NCBI RefSeq assembly: GCF_002234675.1
Contig: NC_019880.2
Span: 21,381,789-21,445,788, forward strand
Direction: 5' to 3'
Length of the DNA stretch: 64,000 nucleotides
Source: Oryzias latipes
Taxonomy: Eukaryota; Chordata; Actinopteri; Beloniformes; Adrianichthyidae
This document shows positions 1-12,502 of this stretch, piece after piece. How positions within the stretch are numbered: the first letter of the stretch is position 1; each line of letters starts with the position of its first letter. The notes under the pieces are model-generated. The model did not search any database. It was not told the origin of the DNA and was given only the letters and a program-made list of their open reading frames with translations. The position numbers were made by a program, and so were the translations under genes.

Positions 1-527
1 CTTTAATTTTGTTATTTATACAAAATGTATCTGGCAGTAGCCATGCCTTTTTTTTCCAATTTATATCATTTAAAACATTGCTCAAAAAGATTTCTCCTTT
101 CGGTGTAATGTTTCTCTTTTCACTTAAAGTATTACGAATATATTTGTTGTTGCACTTTTTATTGAGGATATCAATACCATTTAAGGTGAGAGGTCATCAG
201 CTGAATTAATCCTGAGGGGACAGCTTTCATTACACTGTTAAATTCTTTGCTTGTTTACTGGAAAACATGTTTTATTTAGAAACTTGCCATAATCCAAAAA
301 TCGTACCATTCTCATCAAAAAGATTCGAAAAATAAGTTATTTTTTTAGCTACCCAGTTTTGTTTAAATAAAGATTTATTCTGTACTGTTATGTCTTCATT
401 GTTCCAAATTATACTTTTTTGTGGTGAGAAATTATGACTATAACATAACTTCCAAGCAAGAAGAGCCTGCTGATGTAAATTCGAAAGATTGAGGGGAATC
501 TTTCTTACATTATAATTACATTTTAAT

Positions 528-932
528 TGTCAGGTTGGGAGGGCTGGGGAGCAAGAAGGACCCAAAATGCAGAGACGGAAGGCACACAGTTCCAAAGCAA
601 GGGGGTTTATTTAACAAAAAGCGCTGCAGAGCAGGGTAACCTAAACAAAACTCACTGTGGTAAACCATGAAAACATGGCATGAGACGGTCAGGGACGAAA
701 CAACAGAGAAATTAATGGACCAGCACAAGAGGAAGGCAGAGACAAGACTTATATACAAACAGGAATGACAAGACACAGGTGAACATGATCAGGAGAGATT
801 GGGACTAAGGAAGTAAAACTCAAAAGCATGACAAAACAGTGAACCTTTCAAAATAAAACAGGAAACAGAACTCAAACATGACAGAACAAGATAGAAATCA
901 AAAACCAATACAAAGAAACCCAAACCATGACA
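528..932 (-). mobile_element. solo LTR (fossil), same family as 4952-5336
   Basis: It begins TG and ends CA on the minus strand (TGTCATGGTTTGGG ... CAACCTGACA) and contains a TATATAAG box and an AATAAA signal, as LTRs do. It sits inside the L1-like LINE. The left flank is TTAAT; the matching right flank is split by the mariner-type element next to it. No internal retrovirus-like coding region adjoins it. Confidence 0.65.
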
Positions 933-935
933 TTA

Positions 936-2248
936 CAGTTTTTCTCAGTCGCTTTAGTACAATTCTCAGATCAGAATTGAAGTTTGCAAATACGTGTGTG
1001 CATTTTTCAAAACAATTTGTACAAACAGCAAAACACTTTGGATTTCTTGCAAAAGCCTGTAACTTGCTCAAAATCTTTAGTTCATCTCTGAAAACTGAGT
1101 CTTCATGTCATTGAACATGTCAGTGCCATCAGAATGTCAAGTCCTTGTGTCATTGTCTACGAACAAGACAGTCAAATAACTTAGTCATGTTGTCAATATA
1201 ACTGTTTAGAGGGAGGTTCTGATGTAAACTATGGCTAAAGTTTGGATGACAATTATTGTAAAATGTAAGTTACACCCTTTTTGTTTGATTGCAAGAGACT
1301 GGACAAGATTCACATTTACACTTTTATTGTTCATATTGTAATTTGTTGACAGACCATGTCATACCAACATATAAAAAACCCACTGCAAACAGTAACACAA
1401 AGGGAAAAAAGATAGGACAACATTCTGTACAACAGTACAGGCAGTGCAGTAGGAATTGGTGTGGTCTTCCTACACCTCTTGTCCTTCCTGTATGTTAGGC
1501 CACAAATTCTCATCCACATCACAGCGAATATCCTCTCTTGTGATGCAGCGTGGAAATAATCTTTTAGAGTGTCTTATCCAGCCTCTGCAGGCGACTGCTG
1601 TGATGTCATCACACGCTGCATCCATGGCAGCCAGGAGGGTCATTTGTGTATGTGGCTGGCGATCATAAACTTTCCATCTCCATGCTGAGAAAAAGTCCTC
1701 AATAGGGTTAAGGAATGGAAGTAGGGTGAAATGAACTCCATCCGCATCCTGTTGTGGGCTGCAAACCTTTGCCTGATGATGTTGGAGTGATGTACTCACA
1801 TTGTCCCAAACTATCACATACGTTGGCAGGTGATGCAGACGTCACCTGAGAGCAATTTACCAATTCAGGACAGATTTAGACAAAAACATATAATGGAGAT
1901 GTATAGAAATATGTTTGTCACATTATGAAAACTTGGTTAACCATTTTGCAGTTAATGACTTATACGATGAACTAATGACTAGGTGTTTTGAGGGGTAAGA
2001 CTATTGCACAGTGAACTATATAAGACATTTTGATCAACATGACATAAACAATTGAAAATGTAGCAAAGAGCAGAGAATTGTACATAATCATTTGCATGGA
2101 TGTACCAAAGCAATTGCAACTTGTTCAAAGAAGTGAGAAACTGCTTATATGATGTGCACAAATGATATTATGATGTGAAGATAGAACAAATAGTTTTGGG
2201 AATTTCATTCTGATCAGAGAATTGTACTAAAGCGACTGAGAAAAACTG
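936..2248 (-). mobile_element. complete-length Tc1/mariner/IS630-type DNA transposon
   Basis: Terminal inverted repeats of about 42 bp (CAGTTTTTCTCAGTCGC...) differ at about one position, and the element is flanked by TA on both sides, the classic Tc1/mariner target. A minus-strand transposase remnant at 1817-1470 starts MIVWDNVS and contains LPFLNPIEDFFSAWRWKVYD, the DDE-type C-terminal half with WDN and NPIE motifs. The N-terminal half is decayed, so it is probably inactive. It lies one base beyond the solo LTR at 528-932. Confidence 0.8.
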
Positions 2249-4044
2249 TAACAGAAATTGAAGGCCACCAATTTCATTAAAAATATTAAAAGGGATAAAG
2301 TACCAAATTGAATTTGAGTGTTGTCTGCATTTTTTAATCCAATTAATTTTAAATGCATAATTCAAATCAGAAAAAATTATTAGTTCATACCCTCCTTTAC
2401 ATGAGGGGGGGCATAAAGTTGTTCTTTCTGTAGATAGTGACGTCTATTTTTCCATGCAAAATTAACTAAGAGTTTGTTTATTTCTTTGGAAGTTGAATCA
2501 GGAACAAATAAAGACAAGGCAGGATAAACTACTCTTGAGATTCCTTCCGCTTTAGTCAAGAGGATCCTGCCAAAAATAGAAAGATCTCATTGAAGCCACA
2601 TATTCATAACATCCTGCATTTTTTTCAATTCTTAAAGAGAAGTTTTGTTTTAGTCTAGATTTAATGTCTTTATTTATACTAATACCTAAATATGTAACTA
2701 CATCTTTAATCGGGATACTGTGAATTTTTTCATATTTTACATTTTTAATACTTAATATTTCACATTTTCCAATATTAAGATGTAATCAGGAAGCATTTGA
2801 AAAGGAATTAATTGTGCTTATAGCAAGGTCAATTTGGTTTCTGTATTTTAAGAATAATGCAGTATCATCTGCTAGTTGCTGCTAGTTGCTAGTTGATTTC
2901 TTTTCTGAAATATAGATAAACCTAATAAAGTTGGACAATTTTTAACTCTTAATGAAAGTAGTTCTGCAACAATTAAAAAGAAAAATGGAGAAATTGGACA
3001 TCCTTGGCGTACTGATCTATTTATGGAGAATCTTTGGTATGTATTAGGATAAAGAGGAATAGAGCTGCTAATGTCTTTATAAAACATTTTAGATATGAAA
3101 TTTTCCCCAAAGCCAAATAGGTTCAATGTATTATAGAGAAAGGGATGTTCTACAGTGTTAAACGCTTTGTAAAAGTCTAAAAAAAGAAAGAGTGCTTCGG
3201 AATCAATCTGAGTAGTCTAATAAATCCAAAATTAACCTTATATTGTTGCTAATATGTCGATTTTTCATTAAACCAGTTTGAGTCTCGCTAATAATTTTGT
3301 GTGGGTAAAAACAAGAGCTAATTTTTTATAATCTACATTTAAGAGTGTTATTGGTCTCCAATTTTCTATCATAACAGGGTCTTTATTTGGTTTGGGTATT
3401 AAAGGTATTAAACCCTGTTTCATTGTAGATGTCATTTCTTGTTGTACAATGCACTCTTTGTACATCTCCATAAGATATGGATTTATAACATCCCAAAAGT
3501 GACAATAAAATTCCTTGGAAAGACCATCATTTCCTGGAGATTTCCCATCGTTCATCTTTTTTAAGGCACTAAACAGCTCATCTTTAGTTAAAGGATCGTC
3601 ACAGATAGATTTGAATGTGTTTGAAATAGAATGGATGTGTTCTTTTAGGTTACTTAAAAAGTTTTGACTGTATTCTTCATTAAATTTGGATATATGTAAT
3701 ACTTCATAGAATTTTTTTTACATGTTTTGCGATTTCTGCAGGGTCAGTACAAATATTATTCTCAATTTTCAACTTTGTAATTGTATTTCTTTTATAATTT
3801 CGTTTTTCGAAAGCAAAAAAGTAGATGGTATTTTTTTCTCCATTTTTTAGCCATTTTGCTCTGGATCGAATGAAGGCGCCTTTTGCAGCTTCAATGTATA
3901 ATTTATCTATTTCAGTCAGACAACTCTTGCAGTAAGAAATATTTATTTGACATTTTCCACATTCTTTAAGTTGGCATTCATATATTTTCGTTTGGCATAA
4001 GGCTCCGTTCAATTCCATGAGAAATTTCCATAACACTTTCGGGT

Positions 4045-4235
4045 AACAAAACCCCCCCTTTACGGAGCCCACAGGTGGAAGCCGGGGAGGAGGGTGGGGC
4101 GAAGAATGAGCGCTGAAGGTAAGAAAGAGAATGAACGACTGCGCACCTGGACTTAAATAGGACGCTGAGCAGGTGAGTTAATTGACTGAACCGCCCTAGG
4201 GTATTACCTGTCAAACACTGCAGTGAGTATCTGCC
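4045..4235. mobile_element. about 190-bp insertion in the LINE, unclassified
   Basis: LINE coding similarity stops near 4045 and resumes near 4235. The intervening GC-richer sequence has a CTATTTAAGT box on the minus strand and CGGGTAA/TTACC-like ends. It could be a small LTR-like piece, but I see no secure target duplication. Boundaries are approximate. Confidence 0.35.
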
Positions 4236-4951
4236 CGAAATACGATAAATCGTCATTTCATTTTGAAGTTGGGTTAAATTTGTCTTTTCATCCTCAGAAA
4301 GGCAAGTTTTGTTTAATAAAGACTGTATAGCTTCCGTTATCATATTTTATTTTGAGCTGTTTATTTATTTTAAGAGTTTTACTACATTCAATTGCTGTTG
4401 ATCTGACTTTAAATTTAAAGAACTCCCATTTCTGCTTGGCATTCATTTTTTTATTTCCAAATATATGTTTTGCTTCTTGTCTAATGGAATTTTCAAAATG
4501 TTCATCTTCAAGTAGTTTGTTATTAAATTTCCAACATCCTCTTAATTTGTTGTTCATTTTGTGTTTTGAACCATTTAGTTGGATAGTTATCATTTTGTGA
4601 TCAGAAAAGGGGGCATAACAATGTGAAATATTAGTTATGTATTGTAGACAATTACAGGATGTTAACCATAAATCTATTCTTGATTGCAGAGTTTTTCGAG
4701 AGTTACTCCAAGTAAACTCTTTGCTATTAGGATTGAAAAATGCCATGTATCAATAATAGAAAGTTTATCAATTAAGTAATCACTCAATTTAAACTGAGAG
4801 TTTTGATCTTTTTCTGGAAATCTATCCACACAATCATTTGGGGCATCATTAAAGTCTCCCCAATAATCAGATTTGCATCTCTGTATTATTTTTTAAAAGT
4901 CTGTATAATATTGTAAACATCTGTAGCCAATTGTTTTGCTTGTGCTATTAT

Positions 4952-5336
4952 TGTCACGGTTTTAGGTTCCTTGCCTTTATGTTGTAGTTGTTTTATGTTC
5001 GGGCCTGTTTGAGTTACTTCCTGTTTTATTTTGTAGCATTTCCTGTTTTGTTGTTGTCTCAAGTTTTACCTTTCCCCATCTGTCCTGAGTGTTTCCACCT
5101 GTGTCTTGTTCCCTTGTATGTATTTAAGTCTTGTCATTCCCTTCCTCCTGTGCTGGTCCATGTTGTGCTGTTCCCTGGTTTCGAGCGTTGTGTATTTTCA
5201 AGTTTCGAGTTTCTAGCCTGCTAAGCAGCGGATTTTGGTTTTTTTGAAGTTTTTGTTATTAAACCCCCATTCCCTGCATCCTCCTGCCTCCTCTCCTCTC
5301 TGCGCCTGGGTACTCACTCTTCCTCTCCCCGTAACA
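4952..5336 (+). mobile_element. solo LTR (fossil) with perfect 5-bp target duplication
   Basis: It starts TGTCACGGTTT, ends CCCCGTAACA, and is flanked on both sides by ATTAT (4947-4951 and 5337-5341). It contains a TATTTAAG box and an ATTAAA-type signal near the 3' third. It shares its 3' half with the solo LTR at 528-932 but points the opposite way, so the two are independent insertions rather than one provirus. Confidence 0.75.
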
Positions 5337-5649
5337 ATTATATTGTGACTATATATTAAGGATTATAAAAATTGAATTATTAGCACCATTACTATCCATC
5401 TTCCATCTTCAGAACATTTTTTTTTTAAAATATCCCCCGTAAATTTGTTAAAGTGTATTGAAACACCTGCAGAATGATGAGAAGCATGAGAGAAAAAATA
5501 CTGATCACCCCACTGAGATCTCCAAAGTTTTTAATGCAATTAGCATGGGAGAATTTCTTGCAGCAGAAAAATATTTCCGCCAGTTCTTCTAAGAAAAATA
5601 AATACTGCTTTTCTCTTGGCAGTACCATTCACATCTGTGTTTGTGGAGC

Positions 5650-6800
5650 ATGTGTGTGTGGAGTAATGCAATGACCCAAACACCACACCCTGCAGTCTCT
5701 CTATTTACACAAATCTAGTTTTAATCTCTTCTTTGTGTCTTTCACAATCTAACTGACTTGGATGAAGGTTTCCACATTTCTGGTGTTCAACATCTCTTAC
5801 GTTTACTCATTCATTGCAAAGGAATCCTCTATGTTCTAATTCCTAACTGCAGCTTTTGGAAATCAACCAAACAGCGACTGAAGTGAAAGTTTGCTTCCAT
5901 CCTGTGAGGTTTCTTCTGAAAGTTCAGCAGATAAATGCTGATGAATGTTCTCCAAGTCCGTCTGTGCTCTTTTCAAGAAACCAGAACTGAAGTTAGAAAA
6001 TGACTGAAGAAAAATCTGTGTATTCATTTCTGAATAATAAACTGGAAACTGGTCCAGGACTGGTACTGGGCGGTCTTTTGCCAGACCGTTCTGTCTTTTT
6101 ATCAGTGGCCAGAATGGAGTTTCCAGTTTCCGTCTGCAGGTCATTCCCAGCACCGTTTTGCCATCCGGCTCAGACAAGCTTATCGTCCCGACGACCCGGC
6201 CCGTTGCTGTCTCCCCCCTCCTCTGACAGAGAATTTCCTTCCTCTCCTGCCAGCAATAGTGTGCGGCTGCATCCTCCACAGATTCATATCAGTCATGTTT
6301 TGACCGCTGATTAGAGTTCCGGCTGCTGAAACGTCCAATGGCAAAATTCCAGGGATTTTTACAGTGCTTTTATGGAGGACTCCCCCAGGAAAAATTATTT
6401 CAGAACAAATTCCCAAACTGGTGAGAAAGTATTTTTGGCATCGATTCCCATCAAGCTTTGTTTGACAGCCTCTCCATTATGTTTTAATTGTTCAGACATA
6501 TGAACTAGTGAGGAGAAATCTGTTGACGTCTCGCACTCTTAGATAAGCTCTACAATCTAAAAACTCCATAGTTGAAATGAGCTCAGTTGGTTCTTTTTTA
6601 CCCGACTCCGAGGTTAAAAGGAGATTAACTTTGTTTCGGGTTTTTTTTTTACTCAGGAAAAAAAAAATCTCAGGCTAAAATCATAAATTGGGTTAAAACA
6701 AAACTATATAAGTCTTTCAGAGTAACCTCTATCCATAGATATGATCATTTATTATCTTTGGCACACTGAAGAACCATTTTTTATGAGATACGTTATTTTT
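5650..6800. other. no gene recognised
   Basis: This is non-repetitive-looking sequence with a GC-richer patch at about 6040-6330. No splice-bounded coding exon or known repeat was recognised. Confidence 0.4.
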
Positions 6801-7215
6801 ACAGCTCATTTTCATACCTGGAAGTAAGACAACTCTATCCGTGAAGCTCCGCCTTTTTCTCCTTGTGGGTGCCGCCCATTTCATGATATCATGTCGGCTT
6901 TTCTCCCACGAAAACAAACAACATCCAAACTTTTCCAAAGATGGACGTTCATATTTTGTACAGAAAATGAAAGTGTTTAGGCGATCACCCCTAGCTCCAC
7001 TAAAAAAGTGGGCGTGGGTGTTAGCCTGGGGGTGGAGACTCTTCCTGGAAGGGGCGGTTCCTCCCTTTGTGATGTCACAATGTGATGACCCACTAGTTTA
7101 TGTGGTGTGGGAGGGGCTGCTGCTCAGAGAGCAGGTTTTTAGGGGAATACCAGAGATGTATAAATAGTTCAAAATACCACTTTGGGTTGTTTTTGTGAGG
7201 AATGAACATTAGAAT
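6801..7215 (+). repeat. interspersed repeat, same family as 28412-28862
   Basis: Collinear similarity to 28412-28862 runs over about 420 bp, from GAAGTAAGAC through the GGGTGCCGCCCATTT core to GAGGAATGAACATTA. Class is unknown. Part of its core recurs in the middle of the foldback elements at 27 and 29 kb. Confidence 0.65.
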
Positions 7216-7507
7216 GCTCATGTTCCCAACGCTCTTTGGGGACCCCCACTTCTCTTGGGCGTCCTCCTCCTGGGTGGGGGTGGGCGGCCCTTGCCTTGCT
7301 CTCTTCTAGACCTCCTGTTGGGTAGGTGGGTGGCTGCTTGTCTGGGGCTGCTTTCCCGGCGTGGGGTTCCACAGCAGGGGGCTTTTCTTCTGGGTAGGCT
7401 GGAGTTTGTATACTCTCCGTGCAATGTGCGACCCTGCTCTCTGCGTTGAACTGAGTACATGAGTACATGTTTACTTGTTTGTATGTGAACATTTTTAGAG
7501 CCAACAG
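7216..7507. other. G/T-rich low-complexity stretch
   Basis: The plus strand is rich in GGGTGGGGG-type runs and contains GAGTACAT repeated in tandem near 7453. No coding or repeat identity was recognised. Confidence 0.35.
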
Positions 7508-10316
7508 AGGGGTATTCCAGAAAGCAGGTTTGCTAGCTCCCACGGTAAGTTTGAGGCTAAGGAAGTTGATAACCGCAGCTTTCGGTTCCAGAAAAAAAAA
7601 AAAAAAAAACAGAAATAGAGGTATGTTTCAGGGTATGTCAAGTTCCCCTTGCAACTCATGCTCTGAACATAACCTGGGGGGTATTCCAGAAAGCAGGTTA
7701 TGCTAGCTCCCACGATAAGTTTGAGGCTAAGAAAGTTGATAACCTCAGCTTTTGGTTCCAGAAATGGAGGTATGTTTCAGGGTAGGTCAAGTTACCATGG
7801 CAACTCATGCTCTGAACATAACCTGGTCCGGAGCAGGTTTAGTTGAAGCTTAGTTTGTTTACAGAGAGGTGAAGCATCATGGCGTGTCCATTTGAAGATG
7901 ATTTAGTGGATGAAAAAGCTCAGATAATACTTTTTCCACCATGAGAGGGTGATAAGACCACATATGGATGTTGGAAAGATAAACTTTTTTACTTTGATCT
8001 AACGTAATTATTTGCTTCAGTTAAGATAAATCATTTTTTTTGTTAGAAATTTTTTTGTTAAAAATTACACGTAGTTTTCAGACAGTTATTTTCCTTTCGT
8101 TCAAATTAATTCAATTAAGTAGGTGTAACTTTGATGCTGCCGTTAGATCGGCACCGCAAGGGATTCTGGGATATCATTCCCTTTGCCTGTCTGGACGGAT
8201 TTGGGTTTAAGTGTGGGTTCTTTACAAAATGTATTTAGTTGTATAGCTGTTTTACTGTGTTTCACCGTGTTTGGCCGAGCTATTTTGTCCTACTATGCTT
8301 ACGTCTCTGCACCATGAGTGAGAGTAAAGGATAGGATGATGAGTTTATATAGCACCCCTACCGCGCATTGTTCTTATGACAGTGATGGAAAATTCTTTAG
8401 TGAGTTTTTGCACTCGGTGCATCTTTTTCCGTTCTTTTTATTGTTGTAAAAATGAGCATATCTGCCGGCTCAAACTTAGACATATGAAAGTTCAAGAAGT
8501 ATAAGTAATTAAGATGGAGAAAGGATTAATGGAGTAATGTGACATTTAGTTAGATAAATACGTAAATTTGAGTTGTATAAACAATTATTGAGTTTGAATA
8601 AATTTAACTAAATTATTTAAATTATTTTTCAGCCGTGTTACTTTTTTGATGGACTTATAATTTTTAACCGCCGTCATTAAAATCTCAGACTCCGTCTCAC
8701 TTCCGTCTCAAGTGTCGCGCTTTCTTTTTTTTTTCTCCACGCGTTTCCATGGTGACTCCAGAAATCGGCGATCTATTGAGAATGTCTTTATGTACCGTGC
8801 GTTAACCCAGGGTTACCAAGTCGAGCGTAATTACGCCAACTCATATCCGGTCTTTTGGAACCGACATACCCAGAGTAAGCAAGTTCAGGCGGATTTCAGC
8901 CAGAGTTCAGGCTCAAAGTCAGGCTAGTTTAAACATGCTTCCTGGAATACCCCCCTGGTCTGGAGCAGGTTTAGTTGAAGGTTAGTTTGTTTTCAGAGAG
9001 GTGAAGCAGCATGACGTGTCCATTTGAAGATAATTTAGTGGATGAAAAAGCTCAGATAATACTTTTTCCCCATGAGAGGGTGATAAGACCACGTATGAAT
9101 GTTGGAAAGATAAACTTTTTTACTTTGATCTAACTTAATTATTTGCTTCAGTTAAGATAAATCAATTATTTTTAGTTAAGTCATCTTAAAAATAACACGT
9201 AGTTATCAGACACTTATTTTACTTTCATTCAAATTACTTCGATTAAGTAGGTGTAACTTTGGATCTGCTGTTAGATCGGCACCGCAAGGAATTGTGGGAT
9301 ACCATTCCCTTTGCCTGTCTGGACGGATTTGGGTTTAAGTGTGGGTTTTTGACCAAATGTGTTTAGTTGTTTAGCTGTTTTACTGTGTTTTGCCATGTTT
9401 TGCAGAGTTATTTTGTCCTACGAAGTTTAATTCTTTCTGCACCATGAGTGAGAGGGAGGAAGAGGATGATGAGTTCATATATAGCACCCATACTTCTAAT
9501 GGGAATAAAAAGATTCAGATATATGGCAATGAAGTAAGTGATTAAAAAATGTTGTGTTTCAATCACATTATTTTAATAAAAATGAGTATATCTGCAGGCT
9601 CAAACTTAGACAGATGAGAGTTTGAGAATTACAATAAATTAAGATGGAAAAACTTTAACTGAATTGGAGTAATATTACATTTAGTTAGATAAAAATGCAA
9701 ATTTGAGTTGTAAAAAAATATTGAGTTGGATAGACATAAGAAATTAGGTTGAATAAATTTAACTCAATTACTTGTTACCAAATAAATTCATTTAAATTGG
9801 ATAAGTTATATATATTTGCGTCACAATGAAAATAATATCAGAAACTTGTGCGTTTACTATGTCTGTTCTTTTTCTCCAAGCAGAAACTCTTTCTTTTGCT
9901 GATGATGCAGCTGTATTACCTTTTTGATAGGGTATAATCTTCATACGCCGTCATTAAAATCTCAGACTCCGTCTCACTGAAGTATAGCGCTCTCTTTTTT
10001 TTCTCCACGCGTTTCCATGGTGACTACGGAATGGAACTTGAGAATGTCTTTCGGTACTTGCTGTGCACGCTGATTAACCCAGGGTTACAAAGTCAAACGT
10101 AATTACGCTAACTCATATCTGGTCTTTTGGAACCGACATACCCAGAGTAAGCAAGTTAAGGCGGATATCAGCCAGAGTTCAGGCTTAAAGTCAGGGAGAC
10201 CTTTGCATTGATGTGTTCTCTCTACCATGACAAAGGTGGATAAAGGTGAAGAGGATTTCATGTAATCCATGGACACCAGTGAAGATCACAAATCAGTAAA
10301 CATGCTTCCTTTTACT
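7508..10316 (+). mobile_element. Harbinger-type DNA transposon, outer copy, interrupted
   Basis: The left end GGGGTATTCCAGAAAGC at 7508 continues to about 7676 and resumes at 8958 after a second copy of the same element. The body repeats the 5' coding remnant and the 3' TACCCAGAGTAAGCAAGTT region. Near 10196-10305 a MITE-like fragment (relative of 40077-40282) breaks it, followed by the truncated end AAACATGCTTCCT. The right TIR is lost. Confidence 0.65.
7677..8954 (+). mobile_element. Harbinger-type DNA transposon, inner copy with both ends
   Basis: The ends GGGGGTATTCC and GGAATACCCCC are inverted, and the direct repeat CTG flanks both sides. A remnant starting MACPFEDDLVDEKAQIILF resembles the start of HARBI1-like transposases but soon meets a stop (CCATGAGAGG near 7940). 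About 1.28 kb, non-autonomous. It is inserted in the outer copy at AACATAACCTG/GTCTGGAGC. Confidence 0.7.
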
Positions 10317-10855
10317 AGGAAACGTGAAACTGTGTTGGAATAATGTATATAGGTTATCTCATATTTGCTTATTTTATGCATCACCTAGCTATATATATAG
10401 GTGATTTAATCATGTTTGCAGAAGTGTCTGTGTGTGTCCAAATCTGTTTCACAGGAAGGTGGAGGTGACACCCTAGGGAGAAAATGTTTATCTTTGCGAC
10501 TTTTCAGCATTCTCCTGAGAACCTGTGTTAGCTGTGTCTAAAATGAATCGAAGGATGCTCTGTGTTAGTTTATCTGTGAGAAACGGCTTTGCAGGTCCAG
10601 AGATTATTTGAGAAGACTGTGGAAGGATGGACATGTTGTAATAAATGCTTTCTGATAGCGCTGCCGCTGTGTTTTTATCTGTTTCCCCTCCTTAGAGCTC
10701 AGCGCATGTGTAACTTAGGGACAACCCAAATCAACTTATTAAAAGAGGAGGCAGCAGAATTTGCGCCAGAGTGGAGAGAGATTGTTTACTGGGTAGATCT
10801 CTGTCTGCTCTCCTCGTAAAGGTACCTTTGTCCGTTGGTCTTTCTTTCCTTTTTG
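10317..10855. other. unclassified; retroelement-like but not assignable
   Basis: An AATAAA at about 10640 is followed by a T/C-rich stretch. No TG...CA boundary pair or target duplication was secured, so no element is called. Confidence 0.25.
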
Positions 10856-12095
10856 AATTGTTATGATGTTGCAGGTTGTTTGAACCCAACAAACTGTTTT
10901 GAACTTAAAATTATATGGAGAAGTAATGCAAGTGCATAGTTTTAGGTATCTAGTTATATTTGATACAAAGTTGAAATGAAGAGAGAATATTGATAGTTTA
11001 GTAGGGAGATGTAAGAAAGTCATAAATATAATGAGATGCTTGAAAGGTACTGGGTGGGGAGCTAGTGCACGGGCTTTGAGACAAATATATGTTACAATGA
11101 TTAGGTCAGTCACAGATTTTGGAATTATTGTTTACAATACAGCTTGCAAAACGCTGTCACATAAGATAGAGTTCATCCAAAATCAGGCGTTGAGAATATA
11201 TACTGGGGCCATGAGGTCAACTCCTGCTGTGTCATTACAAGTTGAAATGGGGGATCTACCATTGAATCTCAGAATTAAACAACTGCTACTTAATTATTGG
11301 GTGAAAATACAGGGTTGTGTAGATGTAGAGAACATGGTTAGGAGGGCTATTGATCCTTGTTGGGAAAGCGGTAGTGGGACAAATGAAAGTGTTGCTTGGA
11401 AATTAGATAGATTAGCGAGAGAAATAAACATTCATGGTAAAACCCTAGTTAAGACGTTTTTGTACCCAGCCACTCCTTTCTGGGTTTTTCCAACCATACA
11501 AGTGGATTTGTATCTCCACATGAAGATGGACGGTAGCAAAGGGAAGGGAAACTGGGATGAAATAACAGCAGTCAGGTTAGACATAGTCCATACTTCATTT
11601 ATTCCCATAGATACAGATGGATCTAAAGACCCAGACACAATGAGAACTGGTTTTTCTTTCTGCATCCCTACATTGGAAAATATGTTGGAATTAAGACGTC
11701 AAAGGATATTTCAGTTTTGCAGTTGAAATGTTGGCAATAGCATTTAGTTTACACTGGTTGGAACAGAATAGAATTGGAGATGGTATAATTTGTTCAGACT
11801 CATTGGCAGCTTTGATGTCTCTGAAGTCTTATTCTTCTGACAGCATTCAGATATATTGTATGAAATTTATGAGAGTTTGTTCAGGTTGGAAAAATTGAAA
11901 ATAAGCATCAGATTTATGTGGGTACCAGCACATAGGAGGGTGGAGGGAAATGGCTGATTTTCTGGCAAAAAAGGCGTTGAAACGGGGTATTGAGATGAAA
12001 ATTCCATTAGGTAGAACGGAAATTAGCACGTTCTCTGTCATTGTGAACTGTATGGGGAAGAAAGACGACAGCTGGAGAGTAGAGTACGGTTGATA
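10856..12095 (+). mobile_element. Nimb/I-group LINE, 3' part with RNase H domain
   Basis: The largest open frame (11031-11726) encodes the RT C-terminal region (ALRQIYVTMIRSVTDFGIIV, RIYTGAMRSTPAVSLQVEMG) and then an RNase H start (DTDGSKDPDTMRTGF). Other frames continue with AVEMLAIAFSLHWLEQN (a +1 break at about 11720), an SDSLAAL motif near 11800, and WVPAHRRVEGNEMADFLAKKAL at about 11915-11985. An RNase H domain after RT is typical of the I/Nimb group. It is 5'-truncated and frame-shifted. Confidence 0.75.
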
Positions 12096-12189
12096 GAGGG
12101 TGGCGGTAATGCGTCCGTTTTTCACTTGATGCTAAAATCTTTGTTTTGAAGATTCAGCAGAGACGTTTTGATCATTTTATCTCATCACG

Positions 12190-12195
12190 TTTATT
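12190..12195 (-). terminator. AATAAA polyadenylation signal, tnfaip2-like gene
   Basis: The minus strand has AATAAA about 310 bases past the stop codon, which predicts a 3' UTR of roughly 330 bases ending near 12170. The Nimb-like LINE ends just beyond. Confidence 0.55.
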
Positions 12196-12502
12196 AGTGA
12201 ATTTTCATTTTAGGTACAAGAGAGAACTTGAGATGCAACAGAAACTGCATTACATGCAACACAAAAATCAACACACAAAATACAGGAATCTCCTGAAACG
12301 GCTCTGGAAGCACCGACGCAGTATAAAAATATATAACTCTGCAAGTCACACTTGCATCACTGCTCTGCAGTGAAGCCCATGCACATTATTCACATTCGCA
12401 TTCACAGTGCAGAAGGAAGCTCAGACATACTGACATTTCCTCTAGAGCTTAAAAAACGTAAGCTTGCTAAAACGATGCAGCAGAAAACTGGAGAAGTTTG
12501 GC

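Larger units (their letters stand above)
1..5650 (-). mobile_element. L1-like LINE, degraded, carrying nested insertions
   Basis: Minus-strand fragments run in the order expected for an L1-type ORF2. An AP-endonuclease comes first (FLQE near 5550, GDFNDAP near 4850, then SRIDLWL near 4680). The linker follows (AKGAFIRSRAKWLKNGEKN, about 3840-3900), then RT fingers (PGNDGLSKEFY, about 3520) and RT palm (RSVRQGCPISPF, about 2990). The reading frame is broken many times. The element continues past the left edge of the window and is interrupted at 528-932, 936-2248, about 4045-4235 and 4952-5336. The 5' end near 5650 is approximate. Confidence 0.8.

Noticed and set aside
528-5336. A provirus bounded by the two related LTRs
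   Set aside because: The two LTRs point in opposite directions, the space between is an L1-like LINE and a mariner element, and the right one has its own 5-bp target duplication. They are separate solo LTRs.
5863-6416. A gene suggested by overlapping open frames on both strands
   Set aside because: No splice signals, domain or codon pattern; the frames come from a GC-rich stretch.
10317-10855. An LTR-like segment before the Nimb LINE
   Set aside because: AATAAA and pyrimidine-rich text are suggestive, but no TG...CA ends or target duplication could be placed.
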